Source of the DNA: Rhodococcus sp. G-MC3
GTDB lineage: Bacteria; Actinomycetota; Actinomycetes; Mycobacteriales; Mycobacteriaceae
DNA: 64,000 bases
NCBI RefSeq assembly: GCF_030063335.1
Contig: NZ_JASISW010000005.1
Coordinates: 1 to 64,000 of the forward strand
Direction of reading: 5' to 3'
Part shown: piece by piece, positions 41,917 through 50,805 of the stretch
Numbering within the stretch: the stretch's first letter is position 1
Layout: every line of letters begins with the position of its first letter
Program-made: the position numbers and the translations under genes
The notes under the pieces: model-generated
What the model was told of the DNA's origin: nothing
The model's input: the letters and a program-made list of their open reading frames with translations, nothing else
The model's database searches: none

Positions 41917-42825
41917 CTAGATCAGCTCGGCCAATGCGGCAATATCCTCGGGTTTCTTGAGGCCGAGGGTCGGAGTGCCGCGCATTTCACGCTTGGCGAT
42001 ACCAACGAGTGCTCCGGCCGGTGGCAGCTCCGCCACGGCAGACACCGCAGATTCCCGCAACGTCGCGGTGCACAGATCCCACCGAACAGGCTTGGTGACC
42101 TGTGCGGCAAGCTTGGTGATCGCATCCGATCCCGACGTCACAGGCTTGCCATCCGAATTCGACAGCAGCGTGCGCACGGGCGCCGACGGGGTGATCGCAG
42201 CGGACGCGGCAGCTACCGCGTCCTGCGCAGGCGCCATGAAGCGGGTGTGGAACGCGCCAGCCACCGGAAGTGCGCGGACTCGCGCCTTCTCGGGCGGGTT
42301 CTCGGCCAGTTCCGCCAGTGCAGTGAGCAGACCGGCTGCGACGATCTGGCCGGCAGCATTGACGTTGGCCGGTTCGAGGCCGAGTTCTTCGAGGCGGGCG
42401 AGCACTGCGGCCTCGTCGCCGCCGAGGACAGCGGACATCCCGGTTGCCTCCAGCGCGCAAGCCTTGGCCATTTCCGCTCCGCGTACAGCTGCAAGAGTGA
42501 CTGCTTCGTCGGACGAGATGACACCCGCGACCGCTGCTGCAGCGAGTTCGCCGACCGAATGGCCGGCGATGACGGCATCCTCCGGCAGAATTCCCTGCGC
42601 AGCAATTTCCTCGAACGCCAGTAGAGCTGCCGCCACGACCAGCGGTTGGGTCACCGACGTATCGGTGATCTCCGCCGCGGTCGCTGTGGTGCCCAGTCGC
42701 GCAAGATCGAGGCCCGAAGCCTTGGACCACAACGCAACGCGATCGGCAGCTCCTGGCAATTCGAGCCATGGCAGAAGCATGCCGGGTGTCTGGGAGCCCT
42801 GGCCGGGCGCAAGCAACGCAATCAC
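41917..42825 (-). CDS. fabD: Malonyl-CoA:ACP transacylase FabD
   Basis: 302 residues from a GTG at 42825. The catalytic Ser90 is in AGHSVGE and the partner His193 in GAFHTRFM; the GQGSQTPGM oxyanion loop is at 8-16. It loads malonate onto AcpM. It is the first FAS-II gene after the mabR-like regulator, with a 128-bp gap holding a TTTTGT-N9-ACAAAT dyad. No clear ribosome site precedes the GTG, so a leaderless or weakly initiated message is possible. Confidence 0.94.
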   Translation of the reverse strand: MIALLAPGQGSQTPGMLLPWLELPGAADRVALWSKASGLDLARLGTTATAAEITDTSVTQPLVVAAALLAFEEIAAQGILPEDAVIAGHSVGELAAAAVAGVISSDEAVTLAAVRGAEMAKACALEATGMSAVLGGDEAAVLARLEELGLEPANVNAAGQIVAAGLLTALAELAENPPEKARVRALPVAGAFHTRFMAPAQDAVAAASAAITPSAPVRTLLSNSDGKPVTSGSDAITKLAAQVTKPVRWDLCTATLRESAVSAVAELPPAGALVGIAKREMRGTPTLGLKKPEDIAALAELI

Positions 42826-42891
42826 ATTGTTAAGGGAACACTGTGAAGGATCGTTTGGGAGGTGTCGCTGTGAATGAACTCTCGACCCTCA

Positions 42892-42912
42892 TTTTGTGGA
42901 GACCCTACAAAT
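42892..42912. promoter_or_regulatory. Candidate MabR operator before fabD
   Basis: TTTTGT (42892-42897), 9 bp, ACAAAT (42907-42912); five of six pairs match. As I recall, mycobacterial MabR binds a TTTTGT-N9-ACAAAA-like dyad before fabD, which this resembles in sequence, spacing and place. It is 67-87 bp upstream of the fabD start. Confidence 0.6.
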
Positions 42913-42953
42913 CGGCTTGTGGGAGCTCCGCATCGCCACGACCCGCTCGGGCG

Positions 42954-44375
42954 TTACGTGACGATTTCACCGAATGTTACGTGTGTGGCGTGTGTGACTG
43001 GATACTGCGGTTCGTGATGGGTTCGAGCCAATCGACCTACCGTTGCAGCCACCCTCAACACATACGCATCACGCGATTGCGTCGGATCTCGTCCAGTGAC
43101 TTCAGCTATTCTTTTCAGGCGATATCGGACAGTGTTTGGATGAACAAACAGCAGACGTGAGCAGGTTTCCACTGCCCCACCACAATCGAGATACGCGTCC
43201 AACGTGTCTGCGAGGCTCGATCCGGCCGACGACAAAGGGTCGACGATGAGTTCGTTGAGCGCTGCGACCGCAGCGGCATCGCCCAGAAGGGCCCGCTCCG
43301 GAAGCAGCTCGCCGGCATGCACTGGACGGGGAGCCCCGCGCCATCCCGCGACCGCTTGCGTGCCGGCAAACGCCTCGACAGCACTCGAATGCGCAGCTCC
43401 AAGCGTGCGCGTCGTCGGACCGATCACCACAGGGCCGTCGGAAAAGTTCTTGAGCATATCGTCGAGGAACGAATGGCTGGACGCGTCGTCGGACAGCTGC
43501 CCGCTGACCACCATGACCAGTCGAGTTCCCTGGACGACGGCCAACGCAGCCCGACCGTACTTCTGAGCCACCGCATGCACCGTGCCCACAACGGACACGC
43601 CTTGATCGTCGGGCGGTATGCCGACGAGGACGGTCGCTGGTGCTGTGGGATCCCAGTTGAGAGTTGCTGCGCGCGAGAGCATGTCCGAACCGGTATCGCC
43701 TCTGACTACGGCATCGACTACCAACGCCTCCAGGCGAGTGTCCCAGGCCCCGCGCGACTCCGCAGCACTGGCATAGACCGACGCCGCCGCGAAGCCGAGC
43801 TCTCGCCCGTACCGAAGAACGGCCTCGGTCAATGCCACGAGCTGCTGATCGTTGCGGGCGAGTGCGGGCAACCACTGCTCGAAGAACTCCATCGCGACCC
43901 GCACCATGTCGACGGTCTGTCGAAGAGTGAGTCGCCTGGCCAAATCCTGAGGAATGACCTGGAACGCATCGAGACTGAAACGAATATCGCTCTGAGGGTT
44001 CTTGAGCCACTCCAAGAAATTGTCCACAGCCGTCTGGATCAGCAGCTGAACGCTCGCCCGTTGCGCAGCGTCCAGGCCACCGAAGAACGGGAGCTGATCC
44101 TGCATGGCCGTCACAGCCTCCGTCGACAAGCGGCCGGAAAACTGTTTCACGCGCCGCAAGAGCGCATCGGGAAGGGGATCGCGTTTCTGCCGCGCCGGAG
44201 TCAGGGCCTTCCCCGGCAGATGTACCTCGTTGTCGGTGATGTAGTCGTCTCGGACTGCGCTCTCGGATTCTCGGGTCACTCCGCCGGCTGCGCTCTCAGA
44301 TTCTCGGGTCACTCCGCCGGCTGCGCTCTCAGATTCTCGGGTCACTCCGCCGGCTGCGCTCTCAGGATCGACCAT
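42954..44375 (-). CDS. mabR: PucR/CdaR-type regulator of FAS-II, MabR-like
   Basis: 473 residues by the longest frame. From residue 60 on it matches my memory of M. tuberculosis MabR (Rv2242): LPDALLRRVKQFSGRLSTEAV, LRQTVDMVRVAMEFFEQWLP, PVVIGPTTRTLGAAH and the PucR helix-turn-helix FVHPNTVRYRLKRIAEVTGRDPTQSRDAYVLRVA near the end. MabR controls fabD-acpM-kasA and responds to acyl-CoA. The first 40 residues come from three copies of an 11-residue repeat (ESAAGGVTRES). The ATG at 44375 lies against the aceE terminator; the Mycobacterium start aligns near residue 46, where no ATG/GTG/TTG exists in frame, so the extended start is likely but unusual. The operon continues with fabD. Confidence 0.88.
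   Translation of the reverse strand: MVDPESAAGGVTRESESAAGGVTRESESAAGGVTRESESAVRDDYITDNEVHLPGKALTPARQKRDPLPDALLRRVKQFSGRLSTEAVTAMQDQLPFFGGLDAAQRASVQLLIQTAVDNFLEWLKNPQSDIRFSLDAFQVIPQDLARRLTLRQTVDMVRVAMEFFEQWLPALARNDQQLVALTEAVLRYGRELGFAAASVYASAAESRGAWDTRLEALVVDAVVRGDTGSDMLSRAATLNWDPTAPATVLVGIPPDDQGVSVVGTVHAVAQKYGRAALAVVQGTRLVMVVSGQLSDDASSHSFLDDMLKNFSDGPVVIGPTTRTLGAAHSSAVEAFAGTQAVAGWRGAPRPVHAGELLPERALLGDAAAVAALNELIVDPLSSAGSSLADTLDAYLDCGGAVETCSRLLFVHPNTVRYRLKRIAEVTGRDPTQSRDAYVLRVAATVGRLARTHHEPQYPVTHATHVTFGEIVT
44255..44366. repeat. 33-bp tandem repeat (VNTR), 3.4 copies, inside the mabR 5' end
   Basis: Units 44255-44287, 44288-44320 and 44321-44353 follow head to tail, with a partial unit after. 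Copies two and three are identical and the first differs at one base. The unit length is a multiple of three and encodes SESAAGGVTRE, so copy number changes would keep the frame. Likely variable between strains. Confidence 0.85.
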
Positions 44376-44378
44376 GGG

Positions 44379-44434
44379 AAAAACCTACGCCCGCCCACTC
44401 GTGTGCGAGGAAACGGACACGAATGGGCGGGCGT
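44379..44434 (-). terminator. Strong intrinsic terminator after aceE, touching mabR
   Basis: Two 18-base arms (44387-44404 and 44417-44434) pair with one mismatch around a 12-base loop. On the minus strand the stem is followed by AGGTTTTT, a U-tract. It ends four bases before the mabR ATG at 44375. The sequence TAGGTT in its tail is also placed as a -10 for a leaderless mabR. Confidence 0.85.
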
Positions 44435-44451
44435 GGTAACTCATGTCCCGG

Positions 44452-47283
44452 TTATGCGGAACCGGTGTCGGCGAACGAGGTGGGCGCAGCCGCCACGTCG
44501 TCGATCTTGTACTTGTTCGCAGCCTCGACGGCCTTGGACTTGTCGATCTCACCTGACGCCGCGAGTGCGGACAGCGTAGCGACGACGATGGACTCGGCGT
44601 CGACGTTGAACACTCGTCGCGCAGCCGGACGGGTATCGGAGAACCCGAAGCCGTCGGTGCCGAGGGTGACGTAGTCACCCGGAACCCATTGGCGAATCTG
44701 ATCGGGAACCGCACGCATCCAATCGGAGGCAGCGATGACTGGGCCTGCGGCATCGGACAGGGCCTGCGTCACGAATGGGACGCGCTTGTCGGCGCTCGGA
44801 TCGCGCAGAGCGTCGCGCTCGGCATCGATACCGTCGCGGCGAAGCTCACCCCACGATGTCACCGACCACACGGCGGAACGGACGCCCCACTCGTCCTGCA
44901 ACAACTCCCTGGCCTTACGTGCGGAAACGAGACCGACTCCCGACGCCAACAACTGTGCCTCGGGTCCTTCGCCGTCCTGCGGTGCCTCGAACCGGTAAAT
45001 GCCCTTCAGGAGACCCTCGACATCGAGGTTCTCCGGCTCCGCCGGCTGCTGGTAGGGCTCGTTGTAAAGGGTGATGTAGTAGAAGATGTTTTCTCCACCG
45101 AAGCCCTCTACACCGGGGGTTCCGCCGTACATCCGACGCAGGCCGTCCTTGACGATGTGTGCGATCTCGAACGAGAACGCCGGATCGTAGGCAACCGCAG
45201 CCGGGTTGGTCGATGCAAGGAGCAACGAGTGGCCGTCGGCGTGCTGCAGGCCCTCTCCGGTCAGCGTGGTTCGGCCTGCAGTGGCTCCGAGGACGAATCC
45301 GCGTGCCATCTGGTCGGCGGCGGCCCACAGGCCGTCACCGGTGCGCTGGAAGCCGAACATCGAGTAGAAGATGTACAGCGGAATCATGACCTCGCCGTGT
45401 GTCGCGTACGACGTGCCGACCGCTGTGAACGAGGCCGTGGAACCTGCTTCGTTGATGCCCTCGTGCAGAATTTGACCGACTGAGCTCTCCTTGTAGGCGA
45501 GCATCAGTTCCGAGTCGACCGACGTGTACAGCTGGCCGTTGCGGTTGTAGATCTTCAACGACGGGAACCACGAGTCCATACCGAAGGTGCGGGCCTCGTC
45601 GGGAATGATCGGCACGATTCGGTGGCCGATTTCCTTGTCGCGCAGCAGTTCCTTCATGACGCGCACGAGCGCCATCGTGGTGGCAATTTCCTGCTTGCCG
45701 GAACCCTTGAGCAACGTCTTGTACGTGTCGTCGCTCGGCTGAGGCAGCGGCTTCACGTCCACTCGACGCTCGGGGACGAAACCACCGAGCTTGTTACGAC
45801 GGTCGAGCATGTACTGGATCTCGGGAGCATCCGCACCGGGGTGGTAGTACGGCGGCATGTAGGGATCCTTCTCGAGCTCCTCATCGGAGATCGGGATGTG
45901 CTGCAGATCGCGGAAGGTCTTCAGGTCGTCGAGGGTCAGCTTCTTCATCTGGTGCGTGGCGTTACGACCCTCGAAACTCTTACCGAGGGTGTAGCCCTTG
46001 ATGGTGTGCGCGAGGATGACCGTCGGCTGACCCTTGTGCGCCATCGCCGCGGCGTACGCAGCATGGACCTTGCGGTAGTCGTGACCGCCGCGCTTGAGGT
46101 TCCAGATCTCGTCGTCGGAAAGATCTTTCACCAGTTCCTTGGTGCGGGGGTCGCGACCGAAGAAGTGATCGCGGACGTAACTGCCGTCGTTGGCCTTGTA
46201 GGTCTGGAAGTCACCGTCGGGCGTGGTGTTCATCAGGTTGACGAGGGCGCCGTCGCGGTCGGCATGCAATAGTGCATCCCACTCGCGGCCCCAGACGACC
46301 TTGATGACGTTCCAGCCGGCTCCGCGGAAGAAAGACTCCAGTTCCTGGATGATCTTGCCGTTACCGCGGACGGGCCCGTCGAGACGCTGCAGGTTGCAGT
46401 TGACGACGAACGTCAGGTTGTCGAGGCCTTCGGTTGCTGCGACATGAGCGAGTCCGCGTGATTCCGGCTCGTCCATCTCGCCGTCTCCGAGAAACGCCCA
46501 TACGTGCTGGTCGCTGGTGTCCTTGATGCCGCGGTCGTTCAGGTAATGGTTGAACCGTGCCTGGTAGATGGCGTTCATGGGGCCGAGGCCCATCGACACC
46601 GTCGGGAACTCCCAGAAGTCCTGCATCAAGCGGGGGTGCGGGTACGACGGCAGAGCGCCGCCCTCGTCTTTGTGACTTGCTTCCTGGCGGAAACCGTCCA
46701 TGCGCTCGGCCGGGATTCGGCCTTCGAGGAACGCGCGGGCGTAGATGCCGGGGGAGGCGTGGCCCTGGATGAAGATGTGGTCGCCGCCGCCCGGGTGGTC
46801 CTTGCCGCGGAAGAAGTGGTTGAAGCCGACCTCGTACAACGCTGCCGAAGATGCGTACGTGGAGATGTGACCACCAACGCCGACACCCGGCCGCTGTGCG
46901 CGGTGGACCATGATCGCGGCGTTCCAGCGAATCCAGGCGCGGTAGCGGCGTTCCATGGATTCGTCGCCGGGGAACCACGGTTCGTTCTCGGTCGGAATGG
47001 TGTTGACGTAGTCCGTCGAAGTCAGCGACGGCAGAGCGACGCGGCGCTCACCAGCGCGCTCCAGCAACCTCAACATCAGGTAGCGAGCGCGGTTCGGGCC
47101 CGACCTCTCCAGCAAACCATCGAAGGATTCGATCCATTCGTTGGTCTCGTCATTGTCGATGTCGGGCAGGTATGACGCAACACCCTCGCGGATGACGCGG
47201 ACCCGACCCTGCGAGCCGGTAGGCTCGCTCATCTTGCCGGCAGTCTGTGTGGTCTGCCGATCGTCCTGGTTCAACTCGGACAA
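44452..47283 (-). CDS. aceE: Pyruvate dehydrogenase E1 component, homodimeric (AceE)
   Basis: 943 residues. It decarboxylates pyruvate on thiamine diphosphate and acetylates the lipoyl E2. The ThDP/Mg site is seen as [18 protein letters not shown] ... [17 protein letters not shown], after [27 protein letters not shown]. The C-terminal transketolase-like part has [28 protein letters not shown] and [18 protein letters not shown] take the TTG at 47283 because AGGAG is eight bases before it; the ATG at 47232 has none. It lies directly before mabR-fabD, giving acetyl-CoA to lipid synthesis. Confidence 0.94.
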   Translation of the reverse strand: MSELNQDDRQTTQTAGKMSEPTGSQGRVRVIREGVASYLPDIDNDETNEWIESFDGLLERSGPNRARYLMLRLLERAGERRVALPSLTSTDYVNTIPTENEPWFPGDESMERRYRAWIRWNAAIMVHRAQRPGVGVGGHISTYASSAALYEVGFNHFFRGKDHPGGGDHIFIQGHASPGIYARAFLEGRIPAERMDGFRQEASHKDEGGALPSYPHPRLMQDFWEFPTVSMGLGPMNAIYQARFNHYLNDRGIKDTSDQHVWAFLGDGEMDEPESRGLAHVAATEGLDNLTFVVNCNLQRLDGPVRGNGKIIQELESFFRGAGWNVIKVVWGREWDALLHADRDGALVNLMNTTPDGDFQTYKANDGSYVRDHFFGRDPRTKELVKDLSDDEIWNLKRGGHDYRKVHAAYAAAMAHKGQPTVILAHTIKGYTLGKSFEGRNATHQMKKLTLDDLKTFRDLQHIPISDEELEKDPYMPPYYHPGADAPEIQYMLDRRNKLGGFVPERRVDVKPLPQPSDDTYKTLLKGSGKQEIATTMALVRVMKELLRDKEIGHRIVPIIPDEARTFGMDSWFPSLKIYNRNGQLYTSVDSELMLAYKESSVGQILHEGINEAGSTASFTAVGTSYATHGEVMIPLYIFYSMFGFQRTGDGLWAAADQMARGFVLGATAGRTTLTGEGLQHADGHSLLLASTNPAAVAYDPAFSFEIAHIVKDGLRRMYGGTPGVEGFGGENIFYYITLYNEPYQQPAEPENLDVEGLLKGIYRFEAPQDGEGPEAQLLASGVGLVSARKARELLQDEWGVRSAVWSVTSWGELRRDGIDAERDALRDPSADKRVPFVTQALSDAAGPVIAASDWMRAVPDQIRQWVPGDYVTLGTDGFGFSDTRPAARRVFNVDAESIVVATLSALAASGEIDKSKAVEAANKYKIDDVAAAPTSFADTGSA

Positions 47284-47540
47284 CGTGTGTACTCCTCAAT
47301 GTGGCGGTCGCTCGGTGCGGCGGCCGTTCCAGGTATCTCGCCTACTGTGACGGCGATCTACGTTCCTCATTCCGGTGATTCTCCTCAATCCTCCTACACA
47401 TCTTTCGCCGAGGTCGTACAGAGTCCCAATACTCACCAGTAGAAATTTATGTACGCAATTTCGGCGCGGTCAGCTTGCGGATACGGCCGAAACACTGTTC
47501 GCTTGCACTACTTCACCCACTATGCAAGGAGGTCACCACC

Positions 47541-47963
47541 GTGGTCGCCGCGGCGGACGCTCAGAACTACGCTCAGAAACTTGGAATCACCCGCGACTTG
47601 GTCGTTCAGGAGCTGGGCTGGGACGAGGACACAGATGACGATCTGCGTGCGGATGTAGAGGACACCATCGGTGGTGAAACCCTCGACGAGGAATCCGACG
47701 AGGTCATCGACGTTGTGCTGCTCTGGTGGCGCGACGGAGACGGTGACTTGGTCGACGCTCTCATGGATGCCATCGGTCCTCTTTCGGACGGTGGATTCGT
47801 CTGGGTCCTCAGCCCCAAGACAGGTCTTTCCGGACACGTCGAACCCAGCGAAATTGCCGAGTCCGCACCGACAGCAGGATTGACGCAGACTTCTGCGGCC
47901 AATCTCGGTGACTGGATCGGAAGTCGACTGGTTCAGCCCAAGACTCAGGCCACGAAGCGGTAG
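47541..47963 (+). CDS. DUF3052 family protein (Rv2239c-like)
   Basis: 140 residues from the GTG at 47541, supported by AAGGAGGT seven bases before it. The sequence AQKLGITRDLVVQELGWDEDTDDDLRADVEDTIGG, LLWWRDGDGDLVDALMDAIG and GFVWVLSPKTGLSGHVEPSEIAE matches the actinobacterial DUF3052 family, usually next to aceE and ahpE. The acidic centre and absence of catalytic motifs suggest a regulatory or binding role. It is divergent from aceE and 29 bp before ahpE. Confidence 0.88.
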   Translation: MVAAADAQNYAQKLGITRDLVVQELGWDEDTDDDLRADVEDTIGGETLDEESDEVIDVVLLWWRDGDGDLVDALMDAIGPLSDGGFVWVLSPKTGLSGHVEPSEIAESAPTAGLTQTSAANLGDWIGSRLVQPKTQATKR

Positions 47964-47992
47964 AGACACCTGGAACAGGAAGACTGATTTCG

Positions 47993-48451
47993 ATGCCACT
48001 CGAGGTGGGCGCTCTGGCGCCCGACTTCACGTTGAAGGACCAGAACAACCAGGAAGTGGCCTTGTCGTCGTACCGCGGCGCCAAGAACGTTCTCCTGGTG
48101 TTCTATCCGCTCGCGTTCACCGGCACATGCCAGGGTGAGCTGTGCAAAGTTCGTGACGAACTGCCCAAGTTCGAGAACGACGACACCGCGGTCCTTGCCA
48201 TCTCTGTCGGTCCGCCTCCGACCCACAAGATCTGGGCGGCCGAGCAGGGGTACACGTTCCCGTTGTTGTCGGATTTCTGGCCACACGGTGCGGTCGCTCA
48301 GGCTTACGGTGTGTTCAACGACAAGGCAGGATTCGCCAACCGCGGGACGTTCGTCATCGACAAAACCGGAGTTGTTCGGTATGCCGAGATGAACCAACCG
48401 GGGGAAGCTCGCGACCAGTCCGCATGGGAGACGGCTCTCGCCGTCGTTTGA
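47993..48451 (+). CDS. ahpE: 1-Cys peroxiredoxin AhpE
   Basis: 152 residues. The peroxidatic Cys46 is in PLAFTGTCQGELC, with the Pro-x3-Thr-x2-Cys pattern and a later Arg (NRGTFVIDKTG). A second Cys51 sits five residues on, as in mycobacterial AhpE, whose sulfenate is reduced by mycoredoxin/mycothiol. It detoxifies alkyl hydroperoxides and peroxynitrite. A likely two-gene operon with DUF3052; AGGAAG lies upstream. tRNA-Val follows on the same strand. Confidence 0.93.
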   Translation: MPLEVGALAPDFTLKDQNNQEVALSSYRGAKNVLLVFYPLAFTGTCQGELCKVRDELPKFENDDTAVLAISVGPPPTHKIWAAEQGYTFPLLSDFWPHGAVAQAYGVFNDKAGFANRGTFVIDKTGVVRYAEMNQPGEARDQSAWETALAVV

Positions 48452-48481
48452 CCCACACCATACGGTCTCTGACCTGGTGAA

Positions 48482-48510
48482 TTGTAGTTCTGGCGCGGAC
48501 GCGATAAATT
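48482..48510 (+). promoter_or_regulatory. Promoter of tRNA-Val
   Basis: TTGTAG, exactly 17 bp, TAAATT. The start would be near 48517, 32 bases before the tRNA. The leader contains a TTCCGG ... CCGGAA hairpin (48521-48545) that could guide 5' processing. Confidence 0.6.
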
Positions 48511-48548
48511 TCTCGAAGCGTTCCGGTGGGTCCACCCCGCCGGAACTC

Positions 48549-48620
48549 GGGCGTATAGCTCAGCGGTAGAGCTCTGGTTTTACACACCAGCGGTCGGGGG
48601 TTCGAACCCCTCTGCGCCCA
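48549..48620 (+). tRNA. tRNA-Val (anticodon UAC)
   Basis: Cloverleaf with acceptor GGGCGTA / TGCGCCC, D arm GCTCAGCGGTAGAGC, anticodon stem CTGGT / ACCAG around loop TTTACAC (anticodon TAC) and T arm GGGGGTTCGAACCCCT. Discriminator A; CCA is not encoded. A promoter lies upstream and a terminator hairpin 10 bases downstream. Confidence 0.94.
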
Positions 48621-48629
48621 CTCGACCGA

Positions 48630-48665
48630 AGTGCCGCACCCTTATATTGGGCGCGGCACTTTTTG
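48630..48665 (+). terminator. Intrinsic terminator after tRNA-Val
   Basis: AGTGCCGC (48630-48637) pairs with GCGGCACT, closing over CCC/GGG, and is followed by TTTTT (48660-48664). Confidence 0.85.
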
Positions 48666-48738
48666 GTGGCGAGGTTGTTGCGCGAGCACGCACGCAGGAT
48701 GTTTGCCAAAGCGCCTACCAATCTCACTCGAAATGAGA

Positions 48739-49350
48739 TCAAGCAGCGGTGGTTCCAGCGATGCGATCAGCGAGTCGCGAACCCGATTCGGTGAACCTCT
48801 GACGCCCCAAACTGGAGAACGACGCATCCTCCGATAAGAACGCCGATGCGAATATCTCGATTTCGCCAATGATGGCGACCGCAATCACACCTGCTTCTGC
48901 TGCAGGCATTCGGCCCCGCGCCTTTTTCGCAGCTGAGCTGAGCATCGGAATCAGCATCAGGGTGTTCGCGCGCCGGATCGCTTCGACCTGCTGGCTGGCT
49001 CCACGGGACTGGACGAAATAGACACTGGCTCGGGTTCTGTTGTCTTCGAGCCATGCCAGGAACGGCTCGAAAAGTGAGCCCATTCGGCGTGCAGGCACTA
49101 TGACTTCGGCTGCGAGGCGCTCCACCTCGGCGACGTAGGTCAACGAGAATTCGCGCAAGCCTTCGAGAAGAATTTCTTCACGCGAAGGGTAGTGGTAATA
49201 AATCGCCGCCGATGTCATGCCCGCGGCGTGCGCAATATCGGCGACGGTCACCGAATCGACTGGCCGCGAGGAGAACAACTCGAATGCCGTCTCGACTATC
49301 ACACCGCGACGCGACGGACGATGCGCTGGACGCTTCACTGTTGCCGACAT
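48739..49350 (-). CDS. TetR-family regulator
   Basis: 203 residues from the ATG at 49350, chosen for AAGGAG five bases before it; the ATG at 49374 lacks a site. Helix-turn-helix at about 30-62: SVTVADIAHAAGMTSAAIYYHYPSREEI. The C-terminal domain is helical with YFVQSRGASQQVEAIRRANTLM. It is divergent from a second TetR gene (49456), the two sharing a 105-bp control region, which suggests cross-regulation. Target and ligand unknown. Confidence 0.88.
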   Translation of the reverse strand: MSATVKRPAHRPSRRGVIVETAFELFSSRPVDSVTVADIAHAAGMTSAAIYYHYPSREEILLEGLREFSLTYVAEVERLAAEVIVPARRMGSLFEPFLAWLEDNRTRASVYFVQSRGASQQVEAIRRANTLMLIPMLSSAAKKARGRMPAAEAGVIAVAIIGEIEIFASAFLSEDASFSSLGRQRFTESGSRLADRIAGTTAA

Positions 49351-49455
49351 CAACTCTCCTTGGGCTTCGGTCATGCAAGACTAGTGCTTCGATCGATGAG
49401 AAGGGGGCCCGCCGTGGGCAGTCGGGGGCGCGCAGTGGGCAATGAGGGCAAGACC

Positions 49456-50079
49456 GTGGTGATCGAGAGCAAATCACCACATCGCCCGTCTCGACGGCAC
49501 GAAATCGTCGATGCCGCGATCCGGGTATTTGCAGCGAAAAGCTTCTCGGACGCCAGCGTTCAGGATGTAGCCGTCGAGGCCAATGTGGTTCCTTCCGCTG
49601 TGTATTACCACTTCGCCAGCAAGGACGAGCTATTCGAGTTGGCAATGCGTCGCGTACTCGACATGGTGAATGCGGTCGTGGCCGACGTCCGTACACAAGA
49701 GGATTCCGACGCCGATCCATCGCTCGAGGCGGTCATCATCGCGGTGTGGAACTGGGTCGAAGCCTATCCCGAAGAGGCGCGCTTACTGCATTCTCATCTA
49801 CCTGGAGCAACGGCCGAAGCATCGGCGCTTCGTCGCGAATTCGAGGCTGTCCACGTCCAGCGAGCATTCGACTACCTACCGCCGAGTCCCGCGTCCACCA
49901 CCAAAAGAGCTGCTGCCATCCAGCATGCATCGCACGCGCTGTCCACCAGGACGCTGATCGAATTGCTGATGACCATTCACGCACTACGGATAGACGAGGG
50001 GCCGTTGAGCAAGCACGCCTCCAGGGGCCTGTCTCGGGCTGTCGTCTCGGTATGCGAAAGAATTGTCGTGGGGGACTGA
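49456..50079 (+). CDS. TetR-family regulator, divergent from the previous one
   Basis: 207 residues from the GTG at 49456 (GAGGG eight bases before); several earlier GTG/ATG codons are in frame, so the start is uncertain. The DNA-binding part reads DAAIRVFAAKSFSDASVQDVAVEANVVPSAVYYHFASKDELFELAM. The C-terminal domain includes WNWVEAYPEEARLLHSHLPG. It ends 34 bp before the convergent LysE gene. Ligand and target unknown. Confidence 0.85.
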   Translation: MVIESKSPHRPSRRHEIVDAAIRVFAAKSFSDASVQDVAVEANVVPSAVYYHFASKDELFELAMRRVLDMVNAVVADVRTQEDSDADPSLEAVIIAVWNWVEAYPEEARLLHSHLPGATAEASALRREFEAVHVQRAFDYLPPSPASTTKRAAAIQHASHALSTRTLIELLMTIHALRIDEGPLSKHASRGLSRAVVSVCERIVVGD

Positions 50080-50113
50080 ACCTCTTTGGGATAGTCCACT
50101 GATGATCAGTCCA

Positions 50114-50737
50114 CTAATTGTTCACTGCCTGTGCTGCCAACCCAATTCCGAGCGCAAGCATGAAGGCTGCGATCGCGCCGTCGAGGACCCGCCAGGCTGA
50201 CGGCTTGGAGAATGCCGGACGGAGAAGTCGGGCCCCGTAACCCAATGCGGAGAACCAGACGACGCTGGCTGCTGCTGCACCCACGCCGAACCACACCCGT
50301 GCGGCCTCGTACGTTGCTGCTACCGAGCCGAGCAGAAAGACTGTGTCCAGGTAAACGTGTGGGTTGAGCCATGTCAGTGCCATCGCGGTGACGACGGCTG
50401 TCCCGAGGCGCGTAGGGCCGACGTCGTCGTTCGGGGTGAGAGACGCCGGTCTGAATGCACGCCGGGCGGACACCGCGGCGTAAAGCACGAGGAAGAGCGC
50501 ACCTCCCCAGAACGCAATCTTCACGAGACCGGGCGCCACGTTGGTGAGCAGGCCCGCGCCGGCCACACCTGCTGTGATCAGGATCAAGTCCGACACAGCG
50601 CACACGCCTACCACTGCCAGCACGTGCCTGCGTGCAAGGCCCTGTCTCAGCACGAACGCGTTTTGCGCGCCGATCGCAACGATCAGGGACAAACCGAAGG
50701 CAAAGCCGGCAAGGGGCGCCGCGAACAAGGAGTGCAT
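50114..50737 (-). CDS. lysE: LysE/ArgO-type amino-acid exporter
   Basis: 207 residues, six membrane spans. Typical LysE wording: AGFAFGLSLIVAIGAQNAFVLRQGL in span 1 and ALTWLNPHVYLDTVFLLGSVA with the conserved NPH-x-YLDT motif. It exports basic amino acids such as lysine or arginine in exchange for protons. It is divergent from the LysG/ArgP gene at 50806, the standard pairing. The 68-bp gap has TATATA and TTAG-CATCA-CTAA. Confidence 0.92.
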   Translation of the reverse strand: MHSLFAAPLAGFAFGLSLIVAIGAQNAFVLRQGLARRHVLAVVGVCAVSDLILITAGVAGAGLLTNVAPGLVKIAFWGGALFLVLYAAVSARRAFRPASLTPNDDVGPTRLGTAVVTAMALTWLNPHVYLDTVFLLGSVAATYEAARVWFGVGAAAASVVWFSALGYGARLLRPAFSKPSAWRVLDGAIAAFMLALGIGLAAQAVNN

Positions 50738-50805
50738 GACTCGAAGTTAGAACTGAACCCAGGATTAGTACAGCAAATGTTATATAGGGTGCGTTAGCAT
50801 CACTA

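Noticed and set aside
44255..44366. CRISPR-like array.
   Set aside because: The 33-bp units are head to tail with no spacers and lie in frame within the mabR coding sequence, so this is a tandem repeat.
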